Assembly: GCA_029641185.1 (NCBI GenBank)
Contig: JAPWGK010000032.1
Coordinates: 62,001 to 126,000 of the forward strand
Reading direction: 5' to 3'
Length of the DNA: 64,000 nt
Source: Pseudofabraea citricarpa
Lineage: Eukaryota; Ascomycota; Leotiomycetes; Helotiales; Dermateaceae
The notes under the pieces were generated by a model, which saw nothing but the letters and a program-made list of their open reading frames with translations, was not told the origin of the DNA and made no database searches. Positions within the stretch are counted from its first letter, which is position 1. Every line of letters begins with the position of its first letter. A program made the translations under genes and the position numbers. This document shows positions 37,478-49,886 of this stretch, one piece after another.

Positions 37478-39216
37478 ATGGTTCTAGCTGATTTATCCGA
37501 GTTCTTGCAAAGCGCTCTGGAAGGCCGGCTATACATTGCGGTGGGTGCAGTGGTATGCCTCGTGCTTTTCCAATGGATTTTGCATCGAGACCAGTGTGCT
37601 CAGCTACCAATCGTGGGGATCCCTTCATACAAACTGTTTCCTATGCTACGAGCAAGGTTTCAGTATGTCAAAAATGGCGAGGCTATGATTCTTGACGGCT
37701 TTCGTAAGGTATAGGCCGAATCCAAGGTTTCTCAAGCATATTCACTAAGTTGAGACAGAATGCTCACAAAATCTTTCGTATACCTACCATCAATCAGATC
37801 TTGATTCTGTTGCCCCCGGAATTTATTGAGGAAATCAAAAGTCAGCCAGAAAGCACAATGAGCTCCTCGCACGCGGTTTCTGATGTACGCTCTTCTTTAT
37901 TAGTTTAAAGCTATTGCTGACAGTTTTACAGTACTTTATGGGAGAATGGACTACCTTACATATTGATATGTTTGGTGAAACTCTATGGAGTACTTTGAGA
38001 GCTCAGTTTACTAGCCATATTGGTGATCAGGTTGAACCTCTTGACGATGAATGTCATTTTTCTTTTGCTGAAGAGTTTTCAAGCTGCAAAGGTACGTTCA
38101 GTACCAGCTCGTAATAGTGCTCCATATATACAAATAATTCACTAACACTTACCAGAATGGACGCCGATCGTAGTACTTCCCAAAATCCTGAACCTCGTCT
38201 CCCAAACAACGGCTCGACTTACAGTTGGTTTGCCAATATGCCGCAACAAGCTATGGCTGGAAACGACAGCCGACTATGCTATCTGTGTCTTCAGGTCTGC
38301 AGCAGTATTCAAAATGCTTCCAATAGTTCTCCGACCATTTGCTTCTATCTTTCTTCCATTCATGCATAGAATTCGACGTCATCATCGCAATGCTCGTAAG
38401 ATTATACTTCCGGAGATTCTTTCCCGTCGCGAAAGATATGGCGACGTTGTAGAAGACAAACACTCGGGAGTGATGCCGGATGGACGTCTGAAGGATAGTC
38501 TAGACTGGTTGGCAGAAAACTCCGAGGGCGAGCACTTGCGACCCGAACGAATGGTTCTTCGTATGCTTGGCATCAGCTTTGCTGCGACCCACACTACCAC
38601 GAATCATATTACAAACACTATCTTTGACTTGGCAACGAGATGGGACGAGTATGCAGCCGAACTCCGTCAAGAAATCGAGGAAGTCACCGGAGGGCGAGAT
38701 GTTATGTTGACCGACAAGGTGACGCTCGCAAGATTGTCCAAATTGGATAGCTTCATGAAGGAATCACAACGACTAAACCCGGCCAGCTCCTTCTCAATTA
38801 ATCGCAAGTTGATGAAAGAGCACACCCTATCAGACGGTACCGTTCTACCACGCTCTTCTTACATTTCGATCCCTTCGGGGCCCATGTCGATCTCAGATGG
38901 TTACCACGCAGATCCCGAGGTGTTTGACGGATTTCGCTATCACCGCATGCGTCAGGCTGTGGACGGAAATCCACATGGTGGACAGTTTAGCACAACATCC
39001 CATGGAAATCTTCAGTTTGGACATGGCAGATTTGCTTGCCCTGGGCGATTCTTTGCCAGTATGCAAAGCAAACTTATCCTAATTCGTGTCATTATGGCCT
39101 ACGATCTTAAACTCGCAGACGGGGATGAGGGCAGGAGACCTCAGAATGTGAAATTCGCTGACGTGAACGTGCCCAGCCCAGAGCAGGTCGTCATGTTCCG
39201 CAATCGTGCAGACTGA
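37478..39216 (+). CDS. cytochrome P450 monooxygenase (ent-kaurene-oxidase-like group)
   Basis: Four exons: 37478..37708, 37759..37884, 37932..38091, 38156..39216 (about 525 aa); phases agree. A membrane anchor (LYIAVGAVVCLVLFQWIL) is followed by a P450 fold. The I-helix region is GISFAATHTTTNH. The ExxR motif is KESQR in LDSFMKESQRLNP, and the heme loop is FGHGRFACPGR with Cys467. LSDGTVLPRSSYISIP and the pattern after it resemble the fungal ent-kaurene-oxidase/CYP68-type group common in terpene and polyketide clusters. Its head-to-head placement with the PKS over a shared promoter makes it the strongest candidate for a cluster tailoring oxygenase. Confidence 0.93.
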
Positions 39217-40127
39217 GCTATCTCCGGGCTTGGAAATTATGGAGCATGGAGATTTGGGGTCGGCGCGAGTTGCATGTATCTACTGAATCTAGCTAGCTCA
39301 TGACTCAGTCACGAAGTGCATGAGGTCGCCCCTGAACCTGCACTGTACTTGGGTGAATTTAATTACTTGAACTGGAAAATGTTGTTCTAAATTGAGAATA
39401 TTTACTTCTCGTTTTGCCACCTTGTGTCTCACAGTTGGAAATTCTGTCTAGAATTAAACACAAGCCGTCACACTACTGTTCAGTGGTACCATACTGAACT
39501 GCTATGGAGCTTTCCAGCGAGCGGTAGGTCCCGAGAAACCGCTGTATCCCACTGAACCCCTGACCGAACCAGTTTATGACTTTAGTGCCCGCCATGGCGT
39601 ACTGCGGCACCGGGACGTCTGCAGACAATGCGGAGACAGGGTTACTGACGGCTAGGATAAACCTGACATTATCTATTGCGGGGAAGATCCCCTTTCAGCG
39701 GCACAGTATCGGTCTTGTCCCGGTATGGCGTCGGTACTGAAGCTCGCTTCCAAAGTGCTCTCAGCGTCCAAGCGCAGCTTCAACAGTCCGCACTCGGGCT
39801 GCCGGACACCGGTTAATAGAGTTCAATGTAACCTTCTACTTCTGTAGTTGGCCTACTAGGGTGTGTAATTGCCTGTTTCCGCTGCAAGCTGTTCCTAAAA
39901 GCAACTTGGACAAGGAAATGAGCCATGAGACTTGGTTTTCGTGTTTTCGTTTGGAGTCAAGGGCATCCAGACCACGAAAGCAATGTAGGTTTGATGACGA
40001 TGTATTAAACTTCTAGATAATTGACTAAAGACATGTATGTAAGAAGTTTAGTAAATTACTCGTATCATTATTTAAACGCGCAGTCATGATCATGTTCTCA
40101 ATCCCTCATCGGTCTAAACTCGCTCCA
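39217..40127. other. intergenic between convergent genes, no gene seen
   Basis: About 0.9 kb between the P450 and the FAD-oxidase 3' ends. No supportable open frame or repeat. Confidence 0.6.
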
Positions 40128-41886
40128 CTAGGCTTCACAGACATCATCTGCGACTGGAATTGGAGCATAGAAGCTGAAGCGACAGTTTGGATCGTACTGT
40201 GCCTTCAGAGTTGTAAGCTTCTCCTGTCGCCAAGACTCAAACCCGTACATTTCTTCGACAGACTCGTCTCCATGTGCATAGTTGACATAAGCGTGGACCT
40301 CGGTGGCTCCACTTGCTGCATGAATGACCTGGCGAACGTCTTGGCCAAATTTGATGGCGACAGCGTCAAGAGTGGCATCTGGCGAGTATCGAACAAGAGG
40401 GGAGCTATGGTATCGGATTAGGAATGTGTGAGAAAATGGGAAGTGGTGTTCTTACATGATCAAGTTGTCATCACGATGAGGGAATGCTGCGACTTCTGGG
40501 GACACTGCCTTTACACCTTGGGTAGAATAACCCTCGAATAAGAACAGAGAGCCGGCCATCTCAGAGTAGGTAGCGGTAAGGTTGCTGAACATGCTGAAGA
40601 CCTCGCGTTGTGCTGCTGGGCTGTATTCCATCGTGGAGATTGGGAAGCGCATATTGGTAAGACCGTGTTGACAAGGGCTGGCGTCGTTATCATTGCCGGT
40701 CACTTTGGCCAACTCGGGGTATGTGGCAATGCCGGAATCGACAATAGCAGGACCAAGAGCATGGAATGCCTCAGCGTAAGTCGCCTCAACTGCTGCGTCT
40801 CCTTGGTAAAGGATGTAGAACATGATCAATGGCTGTTCAAAAAGATATGGATTAGCTTATGGCTATGACAAGGGATAAGCAGTTAGACTTACGTTGGTAG
40901 GGTCCACGGCAGGAAGACGGAAGAAGAAAGAGTAGTTAATAAGCTCCACGGGTTGGTATGCGGTCAAGTTGTTGATGGCAGTATACAATGCTTCAACTTT
41001 ATCCTCAGTGTAGATGAAGCTTTCCCAAGACCAGCTATCATCTGTTGGAACATCGTAAATCTTGTATTCAAATGAAGTTGCGATTCCGAAGTTGTGTCCG
41101 GCTCCTTGAATAGCCCAGAACAAATCGGGGTTGGAATCAGCAGATACAGTTACGATCGTGCCATTTGCAAGGACCATGCGGGCAGAGATGAGATTGTCGG
41201 ACAGAAGACCATAACGTCCTTGGAGGAAACCATGACCACCACCAAGAACTGGTCCACCAAGTCCAGTACATTCACATGCACCAGTTACTGGCAAATGGTT
41301 AGTTGCTATTTACCAAAAGGAAGCTGTGATTTGGCTAACCTGTTTGTTTATTGGCAGCCCAGAGAGCATCTGTGACCTGCTTGGATAAAACACCACCACC
41401 GATAGTAGCGCTAGTGCCGTCAGTACCAATGGTGATTGAGTCCATCTTGCGAAGCCAGATTTGGATTCCATTGTAGACATTGCCAAGACTGTCAATTGCT
41501 CCGTGACCACTGTTGACCGCCAAAAACGAGATGTTATTTGCGTTTGCATAAAGAATCTGATAGAAGAAGACATGTCAGACGAGGTAATCCTGAAAGTTTT
41601 GAAGGTAACATACAGTCTCTGCAACATCACTTTCAGTTGCAACTTCAACCACAACCGAGATGTTGGGGTCCCGGTATTCTTGCCATCTGTCGGTTGCGTT
41701 TGTGAACTGTGAAACACCAGGGAGGTAGATTGCTGCGTCTGCTGACAACTTGGGTCCCAAAGTTGCAGCGACGGTGCTACTTCTACCCTCAAGAAGACTG
41801 AAAAAGGTACTGCCACGGGAACCAGTGTAGAGTGCAACGACCCAAGCACTGAGTGCGGCAAAAAGAGCGAATATTGACAGCTTCAT
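40128..41886 (-). CDS. secreted FAD-linked (BBE-type) oxidoreductase
   Basis: Five exons on the minus strand: 41886..41614, 41556..41340, 41287..40893, 40832..40456, 40404..40128 (about 512 aa). The chosen start gives a signal peptide (MKLSIFALFAALSAWVVA); an ATG ten codons upstream (41916) is also possible. The FAD-binding PCMH domain has NSGHGAID, whose His109 is the expected covalent FAD ligand. C-E-C-T-G-L-G-G (Cys168/Cys170) and GGGHGFLQGRYG follow, suggesting bicovalent flavin. The C-terminus ends CRFSFYAPIPV, near the usual berberine-bridge-enzyme ending YDPNxRF. Such enzymes oxidise alcohols or C-H bonds using O2 and are frequent in fungal polyketide clusters (solanapyrone- and zearalenone-type). 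Likely a tailoring oxidase in the secretory pathway. Confidence 0.92.
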
Positions 41887-43945
41887 GGTGATTGAGGTTG
41901 GTGTGGGAGGTGACATTTTGAATTGAGGCGACTGAAGGCTGATTATTATACAAAATCTCGTGTGCAATCGTCCAGCGGCGCGGCTTTCGGGGGAATTCGG
42001 CGCAGAGATGTAAGGATTATTGTAATTTCTCGATTAAGACAACTTTAAAATGAGTACGTCGTCTGCTACGCCATACGAAACTGATATCTTGTCAAATGTA
42101 CTGATGGCATGAGTTCTTTTAAGAAGTTCAAAATCTGAGGTTTAGAAGGCCATACTCTTCTCCTAATCCCAAGCATTGCAGCGAAATATCCTAGCCTGTG
42201 TTGGCCTCAACAGCCAGAAGCATCACCATGTTACTCTATACCATACAACCACGTTTTTTGCTAGGAACTACCCATCATGAGAACGCGGACTCCCCCTGCT
42301 GTTCACAAAAAGCAGGATGTGGACTGGCAAAATTAAGCTTCCACGCTATTTATGCCAACACTATGCACGTCTGACACTGAACCACAAAAGGCTGGTTTAC
42401 CATCGCCACAGGCGGTCCAATGCATGTGCTTGTCTCACGAAGCAGGTACTGTCACGCAGCACGTGCAGGGTCTACAAGTGAAGGATCAAGACTAAAAGAG
42501 CAAGGAATGTTGCGTGTAAACTATCGCTTATCAAGGTATGACTGAAGTCCCCCGATACAACCTTTCGATCCTCCGAGCACCAACCTCTGAATGATCTGAG
42601 AAATTGAGCCGAGAGCTAAACTTAAGGTCTTAGATGATCGAAGAAAGTTAGATGCTGTCGTCACTTAGTACGTTTCTGGCCTTTCTCATATCTCTTGTGA
42701 TCCACCTAGTCTAACAATCTACAATCTATCTTAGACCAATATCCCCTAAGACTCCGGCTCCCGTTCCTAAGCCTTGAGAATGATCAGGCCAGCTACAGTA
42801 CAGTACATGATAGGTCTCTTAAGACCTGGGGAAACTGACCAGGAGCGGCCGCCCGAAGGATTTGCCCGTCCTTCCTGGAAAAACTACCAGGGTACATAAG
42901 TCTGCACGCCATTCAATGTCTATCTCTATTCTGCTAGTGACACATTCTAGCCATGTGTATTGCCCTCCAATAAGGCTCATGAGACGAATTTGATTGGTAT
43001 CAAGTACAAACAAATTTTCCAACTAATTACTCCACGAGCAATCTTCTACTCTCTAGATCTCGAGGTCTTGAAATTTTAAAACAGAATATCACTCACGCAT
43101 GGGTACTGCCACCATCTGCGTCGGCAAAAGTGCGGAAGGAAGATATCCTTGAACATGCCGGTGCATCATCCTTCCATTCCCACTTAAAATGCACGTTGAA
43201 TGCACCATCATTCAGCGCTCGTACTCTGCGGGACGAACCCCAAATTTCAATGTTTTGCGTACGCACGTCGTTTTCTTGAACTCGTGAATGGAGTAATATT
43301 GTACTGGAGCTAACCGATGCACGTTGACTTGTGCTAAATCCCTCTCCGCTTAGAACGACGGCTCATGCAGGGGCACTTGGACCTGCATTTTCATAACTTT
43401 TATCCAGGATAAATGTTTCCATACCTTGATTCGCATCCTTTGCAAGCTTTGGGGGTGGTTGGAGATGGTGTGGTGAATTCAATTTTAACGAATCATATAG
43501 GTGCATCTCTTGCTCGCAGTATCCACCGTCCGAGCATCGTGTGCCCAGTTCCACTACTGTGAGTTGTAACTTGTTGCTACCCATTTCTTCTTCCTTGCTT
43601 CGAACGTGCAGTCAATAATGTTCGGAGATGTTGTCTCTTTAACACACCCAATATGATACATTGTTACAGTGAGCACAGTTGTGAGCCGCCAAGTGGGAGA
43701 AGACTCCGAGAAAATCGACTAGGAATGGTTAGAGTTCTTTTTGAGGGGAGTGATGAAGGATCTGAAGTTACAGTTCTCGGAGTGTTTGAATCGATGCAGG
43801 ACATCTATAATCCTTAAGTAAAACCTACATCGCCCCTCATTAAAGTAGAAACGGTCGTCCTTGGTAGTTGGTAGATCGCAATCGCATCTTTATCCGCTCT
43901 TTCATCTAAGCACTTGCAGACACTGCGTCTGTATTGCGATCTGCA
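41887..43945. other. 2 kb divergent spacer, no supportable gene
   Basis: Promoter region of the FAD oxidase and of the SAT4-family gene. A 73-codon ATG frame on the minus strand (43363-43584) reads cleanly but shows no family, domain or signal peptide. A CAGTAC repeat lies at about 42793-42808. Confidence 0.5.
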
Positions 43946-45298
43946 ATGTCGAAAATCTTATCTTTAGCAGGGAACGACAAAGGCATTGCTCTTATTGTTG
44001 TTGAATCAATACTTCTTAGTCTTGATATACTTTGTGTTGGCCTGCGATTATGGGCTCGTCGCATAAGAAATAAGAGCCTGGAGCTAAATGATTATACCAT
44101 CATTGCTGCGCTGGTAAGTTGTACAACTGGTCTATTGGGGTCTTTGCAATTGACACAATCACAGATTCTTATGATCGCTCGCTGTATCAATGAGCTGCTA
44201 GGTTTGTTATACTGCTCTTCCATTCTAAATACAGGATCTAATTTTCTTAGTGGTTTTGATTGGAGGTCTTGGCCTTCATCTCACTGATGTGATAGCCCAA
44301 GGAGGTTTCCCGGCGGTTATCGCATTTGGTAAAGTAAGTTACAACTAATCATCACACTTGTTGAAGAATTCTAATCAACATAGATGGCTTTCGTGGACGA
44401 CATGCTATGGCTTACTCTGGTTGGATTGGTCAAATTATCTATCCTGGATCTATACAGGTCGCTATTCGCAAATCCGCTGTTCCAAAAGATCAATCGCGCT
44501 GTCATGTTCCTCACTATACTCGTCGCCCTAGCGTTCCTCTTAACGCAAGTCTTAATATGCCGACCAGTAGCTCTCAACTGGGACACTACTCTGGAAGGCA
44601 AATGCGGAGATATAACGAAGAAATACATTGCCGTTGTAGTGGTGGATCTTATCATAGACATCATCATCATTGTATTGCCAATGCCTGTGCTCTGGGGTCT
44701 TCAAATGCCAATTGAGAAACGATTCGCCCTCATATTTGTCTTCGGAATTGGATTCTTGTAAGTTATATTCGACCTTATCCACCACAAGCTCGATGCTAAC
44801 TTTTAACAGTATTTGTGCAGTCTGCGGAGTTCGTCTGAAGTGGGTGCTAGAGCTCGACTATACTGATCCAACTTATTCTCTTGCCGAATTCGGAATTTTT
44901 GCAGCACTCGAACCTCTACTCGGCATAATCAACGCTTGTTTGCCTGTTATACCACTTGTGTTCAAGGAGATGATCAAGAAGCCGGGGTTCATGAGCAATT
45001 GGAAATCTACAGGTCGTTCTACAACAGCCAACACCGGGCTCTCAGCCTCGAGGCCATCTCACCTCTCAAATGAAAGCTCGCAACAATTTGTCCGCCTGGA
45101 AGATAGCGAGTATCAATTGGCAGGTCCGTACTACCCATTCTAAGAAGACGCGGAGGTTCTATTCCAATACACAATTACTAACTTTTTGTAGACATGTCAA
45201 AGAAGAAGGGCACAGCAATTACTATCACCAATGAGTGGACTGTAAAGGCAGATCAGAAGAGCTTGAACGAATCTGTCAAGCACTATCATCATGGATGA
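43946..45298 (+). CDS. SAT4-family (fungal rhodopsin-like domain) integral membrane protein
   Basis: Six exons: 43946..44113, 44165..44201, 44251..44333, 44384..44757, 44810..45123, 45192..45298 (about 360 aa). The 37-base second exon is inferred: it keeps phase, gives introns of normal length (51 and 49), and restores a full second helix before GGLGLHLTDV. Seven hydrophobic helices follow the SAT4 order: an N-terminal helix, RLWARRIRNKSLELNDYTII, DMLWLTLVGLVKLSILDLYR, AFLLTQVLICRPVALNW, VVVVDLIIDIIIIVLPMPVLW, RFALIFVFGIGFLICAVCGVRL, then ALEPLLGIINACLPVIPLV. The tail is Ser/Lys-rich and cytosolic. Biochemical function of the family is unknown; members are common in fungal metabolite and effector loci. 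It sits between the FAD oxidase and the methyltransferase. Confidence 0.85.
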
Positions 45299-46671
45299 AT
45301 GGACGGATCGCGGTAGGAAAGCCAATATGTTATGATCAACGAGGGGGATTTCTTGTGTATTCTTTTTTCTTTGTATAGTGCATTTCATATACCAGTGTTG
45401 CCAGTTATTGTAGTTTAGACGCAGAACAACGTTCATGAATGAATTTCTTCCATTTCGCTTCAATTATTTTTGCCTTAAAACAGAATCACACACCATCGCT
45501 AGAAAATTATAGGCGGAGCTGTATGCCTAGGTGCAGAGAGTTAGATTCCATCGGTCACTCTGATAGCGTGATAAGTCCTGGGCTAGAACGGCGGGTGAGA
45601 GATGGCTTGCTTGGAACACCTACTGGACTCGGAGTCCCGAGAATCATCGGGTTAATGTCTTCGGGGACTTAATAAATGCCAAGTAAATGGGTTGAATTGT
45701 TTCTGTCATGCATCTCGTCCAGGGTCTCAAAATCCACTAAGCATGCAAGTGAACCGATGACAAGTTCTCTGAATATGTGGCATGATACATGTACAGTACC
45801 GTATCAAGTACCTACTTTGTAGGTATCAAAAGCCGACGCCATTGCGCTAAGCGATCAGTTCGGAGCGTGCCGGCCATCACCGCACGGGCTCAATAGAACT
45901 CGATCTTATCTGCTCCGCCCCGAGAGGGTTCTGGGGGGGAAGGGAGCAGGGTTGCCGGCTAAGCGCATTAGGAAATACTCCCACATACCTGCACTGCGCA
46001 CCATCCAAGTGGGGTATGAGATATATCCCGGCGCATATCCCGTCTCTTATCCGAATCGCGTCAGGATCTGGAAGCACATGTACACTGTACAGTCTGTTTA
46101 AGCACGGTTTGGTCCATCAAGTACGTAGTACTGTACAGTAGGAGAACGGATTTTAAGTTTCAAGGTAGTATCCGACCTTGTGACTGTGAAATCCGCTGAA
46201 GGATTGCATGCCCTTGTGTTGCACTGCATAATAGATGCCTTTGGCTTTGGGATTTGAAGCTTGATCCTTGCTTGACTTTGAAGACAAGAACAAGCTCCAG
46301 GTTCAAGCACTTACATGTACAGCGAGCCGGTAGGAAACTCTTGGGTCTCATGGTGGAGCCGACGATTCGACATGAACAGTACCTGCAGAAAAAGAGCTCC
46401 GTTCATCCACGGGCCCAATTCGTGAGCATCGACAGGACAAAGCGGTTGTAAGACCCACTTTATCGAGCGCTGGGCACATTAAGAGAATTGAGTATCAGGG
46501 AAGTTTGAGGGCGGCATAGAGATACCGATATCGAATAAACTTACTCCGCAGATAGTTCACCGCTAGCTTTATGGCATCTGTTTTGGAATTTGATCTTAAA
46601 AGGCTCGAATTCCAAACTGTTACTTCATTTCATACCTAACACTCATAACATAATTTACCCAAACTACAATC
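45299..46671. other. intergenic with GTAC-rich palindromic words
   Basis: About 1.4 kb upstream of the methyltransferase. Between 45780 and 46390 the words CATGTACA, CTGTACAG, TACGTA and AGTACTGTACAGTA recur, many self-complementary. No gene seen. Confidence 0.55.
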
Positions 46672-48160
46672 ATGTCTTCCAAATCTGAGATCCTAGAGAA
46701 TGCACGCGAAGTCGCAAAGCGTGCTGAAGAATTGGTTGCATATCTAGAAAAGAATAATTTCGAAGAACCAAGCTTCAAGGCCACCTCATCTGTCGTCCCC
46801 AATAATCCTGAGTACGATGAATTACGCATTTCTGTCAGCAATGCTGCTGAGAATCTCATCCACCTAGTCAATGGTCCATTGAACTGGCTTCGGGAGCTCT
46901 TTTGTATGCATTATGATTTTGCCGCTTGGCAGGTTGCTTTGGACTTTGAATATTTCAAGGCTGTGCCTCTTGAGGGTAGCATTAAGTTGGCCGAGATAGC
47001 CAAGACAGTTGGAATGGACGAAGAGCGAACGGGAAGAATCCTGAGGCTGTTGGCAACCCAAAAGACCTTTTATGAAGTCGAGCCAGATGTCTTTCAGCAC
47101 ACTGCTGTCTCCGCCCTTATTGCAAAGGACCACAGCATTCATGCGGTTCTTGCAATGCAGTAAGTAAAAGTGGTCTTGTCGAATTAAACTAGACTAACAA
47201 ACATGCAGAGCAGATGAGATGTTCAAAGCATCTGTAGATACCACTGCTTGTTTCCGGGAAGCACCATTCGACTCTGATACCAAAATCACACCCTTCAAAT
47301 TCCGCCATGGACTTCCTGCATATGCCTGGTATACTGCCAATCCTGAGAAGGGTGCTCGCTTTGCTCTCGCTATGGCTGGAGTCACCAAGAGTAAGCATAG
47401 ATCCAATATGTCACATGATTTATTATTTGCATGTTGAACTAATAACTCTTGTGTGATTCTGTAGTGGATCGTCAAATATCAGAGCTCAAGGAGAGTTTTC
47501 CATGGTCATCCTTGACTGGCACCAAGATTGTCGATGTTGGAGGTGGAAGTGGTCATATTTCCGCATATCTTGCCTCTGTAAGTCCAGTTCTAAGCATTAT
47601 ATCACTAAACTAATCTTGTTCTAGCAATTTCCTCAATTTAAATTTGTTGTTCAGGATATCTCTGAGAACATGTTGGCCCAGGCCAGCAAAGACGGTAAAT
47701 TAGAAGGTGTAGAAGATCGCATATCATTTATGCAACACGACTTCTTCCAGCCTCAGCCTATTCAAGATGCCACTGCATTCTTCCTACGCCAAATCACCCA
47801 TAACTATAATGATATTGACACGATCCGTCTCTTCCGCGGCTTTGTTCCAGCTATGGAGAAATGTGCTCCAGGAACACCACTTTTGGTCAACGATACGGTC
47901 TTGCCGGAAGCCAATGAAAAGCCTGCTTTCGAGGAGCATACTCTCCGCCAGGTAGATATTTGCATGCTAGTTGGATATGGTGCAAAGCAAAGAACTCCAA
48001 AGGAATTTTTGAAGCTCCTGAAAGAAGCAGATGATAGATTCATAGTGAGTAATTTGAATTCAGTCATTTTTACGCACGAAACTAATCATTCGGGCGATAG
48101 ATTGCTAAGATTCATGCAACCGGGTCCATGGGATTGATTGAAGTTCACCTTCAACAGTAG
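46672..48160 (+). CDS. SAM-dependent O-methyltransferase (fungal family 2)
   Basis: Five exons: 46672..47159, 47209..47390, 47465..47577, 47625..48044, 48101..48160 (about 420 aa); introns 47-74 bases, phases agree. An N-terminal winged-helix dimerisation region (LAEIAKTVGMDEERTGRILRLL) is followed by the SAM site KIVDVGGGSGHISAYL (244-259). The acidic ribose-binding motif is VVQDIS, and the catalytic-His segment is FLRQITHNYND, where His320 corresponds to the base of plant and fungal O-methyltransferases. The C-terminus IAKIHATGSMGLIEVHL is standard. It transfers methyl from SAM to a hydroxyl of a small molecule. As a stand-alone cytosolic enzyme it would suit late methylation of the PKS product. 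It is convergent with the glycoside hydrolase gene. Confidence 0.93.
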
Positions 48161-48401
48161 TAATGTCATACTCTCACATAGATATAGATCTCGCTGCCAT
48201 GCACATACAATGAAAGAACTTGAATATTTGTCTCAAAATAAACCTATATCAGAATCAAGTTCCTAAGAATCTTTTCATATGACTGACTGGTTCATGCTTC
48301 AAGTTGTTTTGCAGGCCATAAATAATCTCCCTTCTTTGCTTTGACCGCCTTGGTAAAGATATATACATGTCTTCCTTCAACTCTGCTTTGCACGAGAAAG
48401 T

Positions 48402-49886
48402 TTAGGGAGTGTTGAACTCAAAAGACCAAGCTGTGGTCTGATCATTTTGGAAGATTGGGAAGGTGAGAGAGTTGCCGCTATAAGTATGAGTGTAGAGACC
48501 TCTGTCACTCGGAGCATTCACTATTTGCCATACATCTCTTCCTTCAAACCCCCAAGTCTGAATTGTGAGTTGTCCAGATGTAGGCAAACCAAGAGCACTC
48601 AGGTTATCCACTTTTACGTACCATAATCCTTGCACGAATCTTGCACCTGTGAGAATTCGAACTTTCTTCTTGTCGAAAGTAGCATAAACGTCTAACTGTC
48701 TGTCAGTCGAGCCTGTTGTTTTCAACCTGGTTCCGGTCATGTTCAGATTGTAATATTTGTACACCTGGTACTCTCCATTTGGCGCATAATCCGTGGCAGC
48801 ATAGTCAAAAGCGTCTCTGACTTTGGTGAGAAGGTTGGCGAGTAGATCGTGCAAAGATGCTCCCATGACCCAATTAGCGCGAAGGCCGATGGCATCATAA
48901 CGTTCAAGTCGGGAAATCCACCATGCGGCACCCGATGGAATTTGTTCTGCTGGGGCAGCATATTCGTTGATATTGATCTGCCGATTCGGAAGGCCGTACT
49001 GCTTTAAAAGAGCGCCAAAAGTAGCATTTGTGGTTTGGATATCATTATCAACTGCATTGATCTCTCCTAAAAGATGGTAGCTCCATTGCTCTGGGACGGT
49101 GTTGTTTCCGGCGATCTGTTTCAACCAGATTGTCCACCAGGGGTTGTCAGCCAATGGGCGAAAAGCCATTGATGGACCTTGGATTTTGACATTGTTGAAT
49201 GAGCTATCGCTTCTATTAGAGCAGTTAGCGACCTGTTTAGAGCGAGGAACGACTTACCTCCACAACCGAGATGTAAATTTTACTTACCTGATAAGCTTAT
49301 GTGTACGGATGTACAGATCAACCCATTGCTGGATAGATCTCTTCCAGAAAATATCTATATCTGGCTCATTCCAAATATCGATTATCAAATCCTTCAAGGC
49401 ATTGTTTGCCTTCAAGTCGGCCATCAATGTACGCACGTAATTGTCCCAATCTCTCCAATCGCCTCTGTCACCTGGCCAGACCGAGGATGCATTGGTGCTA
49501 TCTGTGCCCCATACGTCATGCAGGAGAAGAATCATGGGTGCTCCATATTTTTGGCAAGTTACATAATTGGAAAGGTACGAATTAAGGCGATTTTTGTACT
49601 CTGTTGGTCCCCAGGTCCAGCCACGGGCTGGCGCGGGAAGTTGGGCACCGCCTGATCGGCAGTAGTTGAATCCAATATCCGTGTACCAGTGGTCAGGAAT
49701 TTGATTTGGTTTATCCGGCACTCCATAGAGTATTCCAGATGCCAAATGCTTAGGGGGTCCTTTGGAGACAGCCAAGTCAACCGATGCGGTATTTGCATTT
49801 GTCGCTTGGCGAGGGACAACGGCGAAAGGAGGTCGTAATGCCGATACTCCCGCAAGAGCACATAAAAAAAGGTAGAATGATTTTAT
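48402..49886 (-). CDS. secreted glycoside hydrolase (GH39-like, clan A type), start codon apparently lost
   Basis: Two exons on the minus strand: 49886..49288 and 49209..48402 (about 468 aa). The catalytic region has LLLHDVWGTD, then IIDIWNEPDIDIF with Glu174 as probable acid/base and QININEYAAP with Glu282 as nucleophile, the two-Glu layout of clan A retaining enzymes. A C-terminal beta domain follows. The exact family is uncertain. The reading frame is open upstream but holds no ATG before residue 118. At the expected start, the codon before KSFYLFLCALAGVSA (a clear signal peptide) is ATA, at 49884-49886, in a good start context (TTTCAAAATA). Either the start was lost by a G-to-A change, or a tiny upstream exon or non-ATG start is used. 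The rest of the gene has no other break. Confidence 0.78.

Noticed and set aside
43363..43584. 73-codon minus-strand frame starting MGSNKLQLTVVELG
   Set aside because: Has a good ATG but no recognisable domain or signal peptide; noted only in the spacer description.
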